A DNA stretch of 13,648 bases, from contig JBCCFC010000216.1 of assembly GCA_039029935.1 (NCBI GenBank), positions 1 through 13,648 of the forward strand, given 5' to 3'. Within the stretch, counting starts at the first letter, position 1. Every line of letters starts with the position of its first letter. The translations under genes and the position numbers were made by a program. The stretch is from G039029935 sp039029935. Lineage in GTDB: Bacteria > Chloroflexota > Anaerolineae > Caldilineales > Caldilineaceae. Of this stretch, positions 1-6,994 are shown piece by piece. The notes under the pieces were generated by a model. The model searched no databases, was not told the origin of the DNA, and was given only the letters and a program-made list of their open reading frames with translations.

Positions 1-28
1 TATTAACTATTAACTATTAAGGATCTAT

Positions 29-1015
29 ATGCTGCTTTTCATATTGAAACGAGTGCTTTTGATGATCCCTGTATTGATCATCATCAGTATTGTCGGGTTT
101 GCGATTATCCAAGCACCGCCAGGAGACTTTGCGACGACCTATGTGGCGGCGTTAGAGGCGCAGGGCGAGATGGTCGAGCCGGAACTGGTGGATGCGCTGC
201 GTGCTCAGTTTGGGCTGGATGAGTCGATTTATGTGCAATACTGGCGGTGGGCCACCAACTTAGCCAAGGGCAATCTGGGCTATTCGATGGTGCTACGTGA
301 GCCAGTGCTGGATATCGTCAGCGGTCGATTGGCGGCCAGTTTTACCATCACACTCTTTTCACTCATCCTCGTCTATCTCATCGGCATACCCATCGGGGTC
401 CTCTCGGCCACCAAGCAGTATTCTGCTGCCGACTATACCTTCACCGTGATTGGCTTCTTGGGGGTTGCCACGCCTAACTTCCTCTTTGCACTGGTGATGT
501 TATGGCTACTCTTTTTATGGACAGGTGAGGTTGCGGTCGGTCTCTATTCACCAGAGATGCAAAATGCACCTTGGAGCTTTGCCAAACTGCTTGACCTGCT
601 CAGTCACATCTGGCTCCCCGCGCTTATTGTCGGCACGGCAGGGACAGCGGAGTTGATCCGCACGATGCGCGCCAATCTGTTGGATGAGCTACAAAAGCAA
701 TATGTGACAGTGGCCCGTGCGCGTGGCGTTGCGCCCAACAAAGTACTGTACAAATACCCATTGCGCATTGCCATTAATCCGGTCATCAGCACCATTGGCT
801 GGACATTGCCCCAACTGGTCGAAGGTGAGGTATTGGTGTCGGTGGTACTGGGGTTGCCAACGCTTGCACCTGTACTGTTGGATGCCCTCTTTACGCAGGA
901 TATGTTCCTTGCCTCTAGTATCATCATGATCCTTGCCGTGCTGGTCCTCGTTGGAACACTCCTCTCCGACATTCTACTTGCCATTGTTGACCCACGCATT
1001 CGGGAGTCTGTATAA
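29..1015 (+). CDS. ABC transporter permease, DppB/OppB family
   Basis: Inner-membrane permease of a peptide/nickel-type ABC importer, forming the transport channel as a heterodimer with the DppC-like permease encoded at 3136. The 328-aa length is usual for the family. The N-terminus has the typical first membrane helix (about residues 5-28) after a short basic cytoplasmic start (ILKRVL). Further hydrophobic segments lie around 104-126, 137-165, 193-211 and 297-318. The EAA coupling loop that contacts the ATPases is visible at about 225-245 (VTVARARGVAPNKVLYKYPL). ATG 29 is preceded by AAGGA at 19-23, which supports this start. It is the first visible gene of a five-gene run, followed 3 bp later by the D-type ATPase. 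The binding protein that would set substrate specificity is not in the window. Family assignment is secure; the substrate (peptides, opines, metal complexes, sugars) is not known. Confidence 0.93.
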   Translation: MLLFILKRVLLMIPVLIIISIVGFAIIQAPPGDFATTYVAALEAQGEMVEPELVDALRAQFGLDESIYVQYWRWATNLAKGNLGYSMVLREPVLDIVSGRLAASFTITLFSLILVYLIGIPIGVLSATKQYSAADYTFTVIGFLGVATPNFLFALVMLWLLFLWTGEVAVGLYSPEMQNAPWSFAKLLDLLSHIWLPALIVGTAGTAELIRTMRANLLDELQKQYVTVARARGVAPNKVLYKYPLRIAINPVISTIGWTLPQLVEGEVLVSVVLGLPTLAPVLLDALFTQDMFLASSIIMILAVLVLVGTLLSDILLAIVDPRIRESV

Positions 1016-1018
1016 CGC

Positions 1019-2083
1019 ATGAGTGATAAGAACAATACAGAAATGACACCAACCTTAGCGGACGATACCGTACTGTCCGTGCGCAACCTGCAAACGCACT
1101 TTTTCTCGCGTGAAGGCACAGTGAAGGCCGTTGATGGCGTTAGCTTTGATGTCAAGCAGGGTGAGATATTGGGCATTGCGGGCGAAAGCGGTTGTGGCAA
1201 GAGCGTCACCAGCCAGTCGATTTTGCAGATTGTGCCCAAAAGCGGCAAGATTGTCGATGGCGAAATCCTATTTAATTACAACAACGAGACGGTTGACCTA
1301 GCGAAGACAGACCCCGACGGTCGCTTTATCCGCAACATACGTGGCAAAGAAATCGCCATGATCTTTCAGGAACCGATGACGGCCTTTAGTCCGGTCCACA
1401 CCATTGGCAACCAAATTATCGAGACGATTTTGATTCATCAGCAGGTGAGCAAAGAAGAGGCGCGTGAACAGGCCATCGAAATGCTACGACGTGTGGGGAT
1501 GCCCAGCCCGGGGCTAAACATCGACCAATATACCTTCAATCTCAGCGGCGGCATGCGCCAACGAGCCATGGTCGCCCTAGCGTTGTCTTGCCAGCCCAAG
1601 CTACTGATTGCTGACGAGCCAACGACGGCTGTTGACGTGACCATCCAAGCGCAGATGCTGGAACTCATGCGCGAAATTCAGGCCGATTTGGGCATGGCGA
1701 TTATCATGATCACCCACGATTTGGGCGTGATTGCCGAGTTGACGGACCGTGTGATGATCATGTACTTGGGCAAAGAAGTCGAGTCTGGCACGGTTGAGGA
1801 TGTCTTTCATCGCTCCAAGCACCCCTATACGCGCGGTCTGTTGAAGTCGATTCCAAAGATGACACCGGGGCGTGTCACCATTGACCCCATCGAAGGGTCT
1901 GTGCCTAGTCCCTATGCCAAACCAACGGGATGCAAATTCCACCCGCGCTGTCCAGACTATATGCCGGGCATCTGTGAGCAGCATGACCCGCCCTTGACAG
2001 AAGTTGCAGCGGGACATGAGGTCAGTTGCTACTTGTATAGTGATCAGTACAATGGGCAGGGCAAAAAAGAGGGAGTGCACTAA
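1019..2083 (+). CDS. ABC transporter ATP-binding protein, DppD/OppD family
   Basis: Cytoplasmic ATPase that powers the importer together with the F-type ATPase encoded next. In 354 aa it carries Walker A GESGCGKS (55-62), Q-loop Gln117 (IFQEPM), the signature LSGGM (175-179), Walker B LLIADE (195-200) with catalytic Glu200, and switch His233 (ITHDLGV). The C-terminal oligopeptide-transporter extension is present with GCKFHPRCP and further cysteines (about 310-328). In several characterised family members this cysteine-rich stretch binds a cluster or metal, which is family knowledge and not shown here. ATG 1019 lies 3 bp after the permease stop. A GGGAG at 1002-1006, inside the previous gene, is a rather distant Shine-Dalgarno, so translational coupling is likely. 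All nucleotide-binding motifs are intact. Confidence 0.95.
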   Translation: MSDKNNTEMTPTLADDTVLSVRNLQTHFFSREGTVKAVDGVSFDVKQGEILGIAGESGCGKSVTSQSILQIVPKSGKIVDGEILFNYNNETVDLAKTDPDGRFIRNIRGKEIAMIFQEPMTAFSPVHTIGNQIIETILIHQQVSKEEAREQAIEMLRRVGMPSPGLNIDQYTFNLSGGMRQRAMVALALSCQPKLLIADEPTTAVDVTIQAQMLELMREIQADLGMAIIMITHDLGVIAELTDRVMIMYLGKEVESGTVEDVFHRSKHPYTRGLLKSIPKMTPGRVTIDPIEGSVPSPYAKPTGCKFHPRCPDYMPGICEQHDPPLTEVAAGHEVSCYLYSDQYNGQGKKEGVH

Positions 2084-2086
2084 ACA

Positions 2087-3139
2087 ATGAGCAAACAATC
2101 CATTATTTCAGTGCGCAACTTGGTCAAACATTTCCCGATTGAGGCGGGATTTTTTCGTCGTCAAGTTGGTGTCGTCAAGGCCGTTGATGATGTCAGCTTT
2201 AATCTCAACGAGGGTGAGACCTTAGCATTGGTGGGTGAAAGTGGTTGTGGCAAGACGACGACCAGCCGTTGTGTCATCCAAGCACTGAAACCAACATCGG
2301 GCGAAGTATGGTTCCAGATGGACGACGAGCCAGCCATTGACCTGACCCAGATTGAGAAGACAGAGCTACGGGCGGCACGACGCAACATCCGCATGGTCTA
2401 CCAAGACCCATACTCGTCGCTCAACCCGCGCATGAATCTGTTGCAAATCATCGGTGAACCACTGCTGATCAACAATGTGGTCACTGGGCAAGTCGAGTTG
2501 CAGGATCGCGTGGCCGAGTTACTGCGCATGGTACGCCTTGACCCTAGCAGCATGAACCGCTATCCCCACGCCTTTAGTGGTGGACAACGCCAACGCATCG
2601 CCATCGCCCGCGCCCTGTCGCTCTCGCCCAAAGTGGTAATCGCCGACGAGGCCGTGTCCGCACTGGATGTCTCCGTTCAAGCACAAATCCTCAATCTGCT
2701 TAAAGAACTGCAAAATGAGCTAGGATTGACCTATCTGTTTGTGGCGCACAATCTGGCGGTGGTCAAGTATGAGGCAGATCGGGTGGCGGTGATGTATGCG
2801 GGTAAAATCGTGGAGATTGCCGAAACCGAAGAACTCTACATCACGCCCAGACATCCCTATACCGAAGCCTTGCTCTCGGCTGCCCCCAATCCAGACCCAG
2901 CCACCAAGGACCGCCCACGCATTGTGTTGTCGGGTGAAGTTGCCAACCCCAGTGATCTACCCAGTGGTTGTGCTTTTCATCCCCGTTGTCGCTATGCACA
3001 GGACCGTTGCCGCCAAGAAACACCCGCATTAATCAACATTGCGGATGAAGGTCAACCTGCACATCAATCTGCCTGCCACTTTGCCAAAGAGCTAGACTTG
3101 GTAGGCATAGCTAGTGGGGATAGAGAGGGGACATCGTGA
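2087..3139 (+). CDS. ABC transporter ATP-binding protein, DppF/OppF family
   Basis: Second ATPase of the importer, expected to pair with the D-type subunit. In 350 aa it shows Walker A GESGCGKT (50-57), Q-loop Gln106 (MVYQDPYSSLNPRM), signature FSGGQ (163-167), Walker B VVIADE (183-188) and the D-loop SALDVS. The residue after the catalytic Glu is Ala (DEAVSALD) where many family members have Pro; this is a tolerated variant. The C-terminal extension keeps the GCAFHPRCRYAQDRC cysteine cluster. It starts 3 bp after the previous stop, and its TGA overlaps the GTG start of the next gene by 4 bp (GTGA, 3136-3139), a classical translational-coupling arrangement. The assignment to F rather than D follows from the QDPYSSLNPR motif and gene order. 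Confidence 0.95.
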   Translation: MSKQSIISVRNLVKHFPIEAGFFRRQVGVVKAVDDVSFNLNEGETLALVGESGCGKTTTSRCVIQALKPTSGEVWFQMDDEPAIDLTQIEKTELRAARRNIRMVYQDPYSSLNPRMNLLQIIGEPLLINNVVTGQVELQDRVAELLRMVRLDPSSMNRYPHAFSGGQRQRIAIARALSLSPKVVIADEAVSALDVSVQAQILNLLKELQNELGLTYLFVAHNLAVVKYEADRVAVMYAGKIVEIAETEELYITPRHPYTEALLSAAPNPDPATKDRPRIVLSGEVANPSDLPSGCAFHPRCRYAQDRCRQETPALINIADEGQPAHQSACHFAKELDLVGIASGDREGTS

Positions 3140-4326
3140 GCGAAGAGAAAACCACAGTGACAACCAACTCAGGGATAGACTCTGGGGTAGATTCTGGGAT
3201 TGAACCCGTGACACCCGCTGACCAGCGTGTCCTCGTGGCCTCGCAGTGGCAGCTAATCCGCTGGCGGTTCTTCAAACACAAGATGGCCGTCTTTTCACTG
3301 ATTGTATTAGGGATGTTCTACTTTGGCGCCATCTTCCCAGAATTTGTCTCACCACACGATCCAGAAATCTTTATCGCCAAGCTGACCCTCGCCCCTCCAC
3401 AACGCATTCACTTTGTGGACAGCGAAGGCACGTTCCATCTACGCCCCTTTGTCTATCCACAATTAAAATCATTGGACCCCGTGACCTTTGCCACCATCTA
3501 CACGCCGGACGAAACCATTCGCCAACCCATCTACTTTTTTGTCGAGGGTGATCCCTATAAACTATGGGGACAATGGGAGAGCAGCATCCATCTATTTGGC
3601 CTCAAAGACCCAGATAGCGAGGGCAATACCCGTATTTCACTGCTCGGTCACGACACCTTTGGCCGCGACCTGTTCTCACGCATTGTCTACGGCTCACGCA
3701 TCTCGCTCACAATCGGTCTGGTCGGCGTCGCCATGAGCTTCTTCCTCGGCATCCTACTCGGTGGATTATCTGGCTACCTCGGCGGTGTCGTCGATACCGT
3801 CATCCAACGGCTCATCGAGTCCTTACGCGCCATTCCCACACTGCCACTGTGGATGGCCTTGAGCGTTGCCCTGCCACCTGACTGGCCCGTTGTCCGTACC
3901 TACTTTGCCATTGTCATCATCCTCTCGATTGTCAACTGGACCCAGATTGCGCGCGAAGTGCGTGGCCGCTTCCTCTCGCTGCGTGAAGAGGACTTTGTCG
4001 GTGCCGCCGAGCTAGATGGTGCAGGCAACCTGCGCGTCATCTTCCGCTACCTGCTGCCATCATTTATGAGCTTTGTCATCGCCCGCCTGACTTTGGCGAT
4101 TCCACAGATGATTCTTGGCGAAACCGCCCTCAGCTTTATCGGCTTGGGCTTGCAAGCACCCGCCATCAGTTGGGGCGTTCTGCTCAGAGATGCCCAAGCC
4201 ATCCGTGTGTTAGCATTGGCCCCTTGGCTGCTCATTCCAACGTTGTTTGTGATTGTGAGTATTTTGGCGTTTAACTTTGTGGGGGATGGGTTGCGGGATG
4301 CGGCCGATCCGTATGCGAGTGTGTAA
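3136..4326 (+). CDS. ABC transporter permease, DppC/OppC family, with enlarged external domain
   Basis: Second membrane subunit of the importer. It starts at GTG 3136, overlapping the previous stop by 4 bp. At 396 aa it is about 90-100 residues longer than the classical ~300-aa DppC. The extra length is mostly a hydrophilic stretch (about 72-168) between the first membrane helix (51-68) and the conserved LLGHDTFGRDLFSR motif (169-182). That stretch is predicted to lie outside the membrane. Remaining helices lie around 187-215, 230-247, 253-268, 303-325 and 365-386. The EAA loop is at about 283-305 (REEDFVGAAELDGAGNLR). The N-terminal tail carries a small repeat, GIDS-GVDS-GIEP, encoded by 12-bp units (3172-3207). 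The permease pair is split by the two ATPase genes, unlike the textbook A-B-C-D-F order. Family call secure; substrate unknown. Confidence 0.93.
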   Translation: MSEEKTTVTTNSGIDSGVDSGIEPVTPADQRVLVASQWQLIRWRFFKHKMAVFSLIVLGMFYFGAIFPEFVSPHDPEIFIAKLTLAPPQRIHFVDSEGTFHLRPFVYPQLKSLDPVTFATIYTPDETIRQPIYFFVEGDPYKLWGQWESSIHLFGLKDPDSEGNTRISLLGHDTFGRDLFSRIVYGSRISLTIGLVGVAMSFFLGILLGGLSGYLGGVVDTVIQRLIESLRAIPTLPLWMALSVALPPDWPVVRTYFAIVIILSIVNWTQIAREVRGRFLSLREEDFVGAAELDGAGNLRVIFRYLLPSFMSFVIARLTLAIPQMILGETALSFIGLGLQAPAISWGVLLRDAQAIRVLALAPWLLIPTLFVIVSILAFNFVGDGLRDAADPYASV

Positions 4327-4343
4327 AAAAGGAAACTAACAAT

Positions 4344-5225
4344 ATGAAACCATTCATCGAATCCAATGACATTCAACATAACACAGAAGCACTACGCCAG
4401 CGCGCCAAACGCGACGGCTATCTCTTCTTCCGCGATTTTGTCAACAAAGAATCCGTCCTCGAAACACGGCGTGACATCACGGCCATCATTCGCGATGTTG
4501 GCTGGATTGATGAGGGTACAGACCCAATGGATGGCATCACCACGCATCCGGTGCGTTTGGCGGGGACACCGGAATTCACACCCGTCTATGACACCATCCT
4601 CAAACTCGAGTCATTCAACACACTGGCACATGACCCCGCTATCTATGATTGCCTAGAGCGCATTTTGGGGCCGGATGTGTTGTTACAGCCCAGCAACATC
4701 GCCCGTGTCATCTTTCCCAATGCCGACGAGCATACCACACCTGCGCACCAAGATTTTGTCCATATTCAGGGAACGCCCGATGTGTGGACGGCTTGGATGC
4801 CATTGGGTGCGTGTCCCGAAGATATGGGCGGGTTGACCGTATTAACTGGCTCACACAAGGTGGGGATTCTGCCCGTGTCGCGCTCATTGGGGGCGGGTGG
4901 TCTACGTACACATACTGAGGATGTTGATGGGGAATGGGTGTCCAGCACCTTCAATCTGGGGGACATGCTTTTCTTCCACAGCCACACTGTACACAAAGGG
5001 TTGCCCAACAGATCGGGCAATCAACTGCGGCTGTCGGTTGACTATCGCTATCAAAGTGCCTCGGACCCGGTGATGGAAAAAGTGTTGACACCCCATCAGA
5101 ATCGGTTGACATGGCCGGAGGTGTATGCGGGGTGGAAGTCGGAGAAATATCAGTATCATTGGGAGCAGTTTACGTTGATGCCTGTGCCGAAGCAGAAGTG
5201 GGAAGTTGAAGAGGTTGCCGCGTAA
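4344..5225 (+). CDS. Phytanoyl-CoA dioxygenase (PhyH) family protein, transporter-linked
   Basis: Predicted non-haem Fe(II)/2-oxoglutarate-dependent oxygenase of 293 aa, cytoplasmic, with no signal peptide. The iron-binding facial triad is visible as His135-Gln-Asp137 (PAHQDFVH) and the distal His217 (HTVHKGLPNRSGN). Arg229 (LRLSVDYRY) is placed to hold 2-oxoglutarate. The segment GGLTVLTGSHK (162-172) is the usual PhyH strand before the distal His. Such enzymes hydroxylate diverse small substrates; 'phytanoyl-CoA' is only the family name. ATG 4344 has AAAAGGA at 4327-4333 and starts 17 bp after the permease stop on the same strand with no terminator between. It is therefore probably cotranscribed with the importer and may act on the imported compound (inference). 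The gene ends in front of the foldback repeat. Confidence 0.9.
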   Translation: MKPFIESNDIQHNTEALRQRAKRDGYLFFRDFVNKESVLETRRDITAIIRDVGWIDEGTDPMDGITTHPVRLAGTPEFTPVYDTILKLESFNTLAHDPAIYDCLERILGPDVLLQPSNIARVIFPNADEHTTPAHQDFVHIQGTPDVWTAWMPLGACPEDMGGLTVLTGSHKVGILPVSRSLGAGGLRTHTEDVDGEWVSSTFNLGDMLFFHSHTVHKGLPNRSGNQLRLSVDYRYQSASDPVMEKVLTPHQNRLTWPEVYAGWKSEKYQYHWEQFTLMPVPKQKWEVEEVAA

Positions 5226-5244
5226 ATACGCATACACATATTTC

Positions 5245-5393
5245 CACTATCTTTGCAGTTTTGGCCTGTCATTCCCCCACCTTTGTGAGGGCAGGCTCTG
5301 AGAAGTCAGGAATTCACTCTGGTTGCAAGCATGGATTCCTGACTTCTCAGGAATGACAATACCAGAGGTAGTAGAAAAACTGCACAGATAGTG
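5245..5393. repeat. Nested foldback (REP/MITE-like) element between convergent genes
   Basis: Three sets of inverted arms are nested here. The outer pair is 5245-5262 and 5376-5393 (17 of 18 complementary). The middle pair is TGTCATTCC 5267-5275 and GGAATGACA 5350-5358 (9 of 9). The inner pair is 5298-5313 and 5335-5350 (16 of 16, CTGAGAAGTCAGGAAT and its complement) around a 21-nt loop. An extra small hairpin, CCCCCAC-CTTT-GTGAGGG, lies at 5274-5290. The middle and inner arms resemble the TCATTCC...GGAATGA intergenic palindromes found in many bacterial genomes. No transposase frame is present. The element fills the space between the convergent dioxygenase and kinase genes, so it could block read-through or stabilise 3' ends. 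No U-tract follows a stem, so it is not a classical intrinsic terminator. Whether it is multicopy cannot be seen from one window. Confidence 0.75.
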
Positions 5394-5425
5394 ATTCCCT
5401 ACAACAACTCATCTACCTACAGGTC

Positions 5426-6487
5426 CTATGCTAATAATTCTTCACAATGCCAGTCTCTGAACGCTTGCATGGCTGATTCCATATACGGGGGATCACCATA
5501 TGCCAGTACATGTGGAATATTGGCAAGAACACAAAGCCGATAATCGTCATGGCAGTTCTGCAAACGGTAGTTATCAACACACAATTCAGTCAGCCGAGTG
5601 TGATAGTGGGACAGCAATTTTTGTTCAAGCGAACGTCGCTTGGCAACCGGAAATTGGGAGATGAGCAACATGCGCGCCAAGTCCCAGACCCCGACGCCAC
5701 GTATCCAGCCCTCCCAATCAATGAGGATAGACCGTCGTCCTTGCTGGCGGGGCAATAGTACATTGTTTAAATGGGCGTCGCCTTGAATAAGTGTCAGTGT
5801 TTTCTTGTTTGCTATACGCTGGCTAAATAAGTCGGCCCAGGCCGTAATGGATTTCTCACAGATGGTTTGCCACTCTGGTTGTATGTACGCTTTATACTGG
5901 TCCATCCATCGTGGTAGTGCCTTGTCTGCAAAATAACATTGACTTTCTTGAATCACTGATATGGATGTCGCTGCATGAGTGACCTCACTGCCCCTCGCCT
6001 TGAGAAAATTGTCCTGAAATATCCGAGGATGATCCCACCAAAACGCATGAAATTGGCAATAGGCATCCACAATAGATAGAACCTGTTGCTCGGACAGTTG
6101 GTTGAAAGGGAATGTGGGCATAAAATAGGTATCTGATAAATCCGCCAATAAGATGTGGGTTTGCCAAGACGCATCGTCTATCACCACATCATAACAGGCT
6201 GGTGCTGGCGAAATGGGCATAGCTGATGCAACCTGTCGATAAAACCACCCTTCGTTGACGCCATGAGGATAGGTTGAGGGATACCATTTTAGAATGAACT
6301 TCCGTGGCAATGGTTCCTCAACCTGTGATGAGTAGGTGACGAGCAGCGAACGATGCTGTTTTTGAAGCGGTTTGGACAAAATCGACAGAACTTCGCCATC
6401 AGCAAGATAGCCATTTTGTTGCAGACGACGTGTCAGCCATTCAGCAGTAAGTTGTTCAGGATTCTCTAGCAAATCAGACGTTACCAT
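5426..6487 (-). CDS. Aminoglycoside phosphotransferase (APH)/choline-kinase-like protein
   Basis: Predicted small-molecule kinase of the protein-kinase-like fold, 353 aa, cytoplasmic. Visible motifs are a likely ATP-binding lysine (FILKWYP, Lys67), the Brenner-type catalytic loop QGDAHLNNVL (Asp237, Asn242; Gln where many members have His), and the metal-binding IDWEGWIRGVGVWDLAR with Asp257. The frame stays open upstream to 6667, but ATG 6487 is chosen. It has AAGGGG (plus-strand 6498-6503) 10 nt away, the family N-terminus fits, and a longer start would run antisense through the divergent acetyltransferase gene. Substrate is unknown: family members phosphorylate aminoglycosides, macrolides, choline, homoserine, hydroxylated sugars or steroids. 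The family name alone does not show antibiotic resistance. It converges on the transporter operon across the foldback repeat. Confidence 0.85.
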   Translation of the reverse strand: MVTSDLLENPEQLTAEWLTRRLQQNGYLADGEVLSILSKPLQKQHRSLLVTYSSQVEEPLPRKFILKWYPSTYPHGVNEGWFYRQVASAMPISPAPACYDVVIDDASWQTHILLADLSDTYFMPTFPFNQLSEQQVLSIVDAYCQFHAFWWDHPRIFQDNFLKARGSEVTHAATSISVIQESQCYFADKALPRWMDQYKAYIQPEWQTICEKSITAWADLFSQRIANKKTLTLIQGDAHLNNVLLPRQQGRRSILIDWEGWIRGVGVWDLARMLLISQFPVAKRRSLEQKLLSHYHTRLTELCVDNYRLQNCHDDYRLCVLANIPHVLAYGDPPYMESAMQAFRDWHCEELLA

Positions 6488-6498
6488 ATGAGACAGAC

Positions 6499-6511
6499 CC
6501 CTTATTGAGGG
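6499..6511. promoter_or_regulatory. Short inverted repeat over the kinase ribosome binding site
   Basis: CCCT-TATTG-AGGG lies in the 40-bp gap between the divergent kinase and acetyltransferase starts. On the minus strand it covers the AAGGGG Shine-Dalgarno of the kinase, so an RNA hairpin could hide that site, or the DNA palindrome could be an operator. The arms are only 4 bp plus one G-T pair, so chance is quite possible. Confidence 0.25.
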
Positions 6512-6513
6512 AT

Positions 6514-6520
6514 GAGGAGG
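6514..6520 (+). promoter_or_regulatory. Ribosome binding site supporting a TTG start
   Basis: GAGGAGG lies 7 nt before TTG 6528. It is one of the strongest Shine-Dalgarno matches in the window and decides the acetyltransferase start, because no ATG or GTG is in a better position at the head of this domain. Confidence 0.75.
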
Positions 6521-6527
6521 GACGCAG

Positions 6528-6974
6528 TTGATAAGCAGAAATATCCGAAAATTTCGGGACAGTGATATTGAACGAGCCGCAGAAATTTGGTTAGCTGGGT
6601 CAATTGAGGCGCATGGTTTTGTGCCAAGTTCATTTTGGCGAGACAATTTGCCAGACCTCAAAGACAAATACTTACCCGGAGCGCAGGGCTATGTGTACGT
6701 GGTGGATGCAATCATCCAAGGCATTCTTGTTCTCAAGGGCGATTTCATCCACCTACTGTTTGTTGACCCTACAGCACAACGGCAAGGGATTGGCACAGCA
6801 CTGATACAGACTATACAGTCACAACACAAAAACTTAAAGCTGACCGTTTATGTTCAGAACATGCAGGCCATCTCCTTTTACCAGCAACAGGGATTTGTCA
6901 TCATATCCGAGGGGCTGGATGAACAGACAGGCTGTGCAGAGTATACAATGGCATGGAAGAGAACGATTGAATAA
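6528..6974 (+). CDS. GNAT family N-acetyltransferase, YjaB/YiaC-like
   Basis: Predicted acetyl-CoA-dependent N-acetyltransferase of 148 aa, a full single GNAT domain. The N-terminal strand-helix NIRKFRDSDIERAAEIW (5-21) begins the fold. Motif A is VDPTAQRQGIGTAL (79-92), with the Q-R-Q-G-I-G-T acetyl-CoA pyrophosphate loop. The C-terminal VQNMQAISFYQQQGF (109-123) is motif B, with its usual Asn and Tyr. Overall spacing recalls E. coli YjaB/YiaC. The start is TTG 6528 with a strong GAGGAGG upstream. It is divergent from the APH-like kinase, leaving only 40 bp, so each promoter may overlap the other gene's 5' end. It ends 20 bp before the convergent oxidoreductase with no terminator hairpin in the gap. 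Substrate unknown: small amine, antibiotic or protein N-terminus are all possible. Confidence 0.87.
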   Translation: MISRNIRKFRDSDIERAAEIWLAGSIEAHGFVPSSFWRDNLPDLKDKYLPGAQGYVYVVDAIIQGILVLKGDFIHLLFVDPTAQRQGIGTALIQTIQSQHKNLKLTVYVQNMQAISFYQQQGFVIISEGLDEQTGCAEYTMAWKRTIE

Positions 6975-6994
6975 GCATTATCCAGAGTACACCA

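Noticed and set aside
604..1248. 214-aa minus-strand frame across the permease/ATPase junction
   Set aside because: Lies antisense to two well-supported transporter genes and has no domain; a shadow frame.
5245..5393. Foldback region as a classical rho-independent terminator
   Set aside because: Stems are strong, but neither strand has a U-tract directly after a stem; the only T-rich run lies before the inner hairpin.
6488..6667. Sixty-residue N-terminal extension of the APH-like kinase
   Set aside because: It would run antisense through the start of the acetyltransferase gene. ATG 6487 has an AAGGGG site, and the domain begins there.
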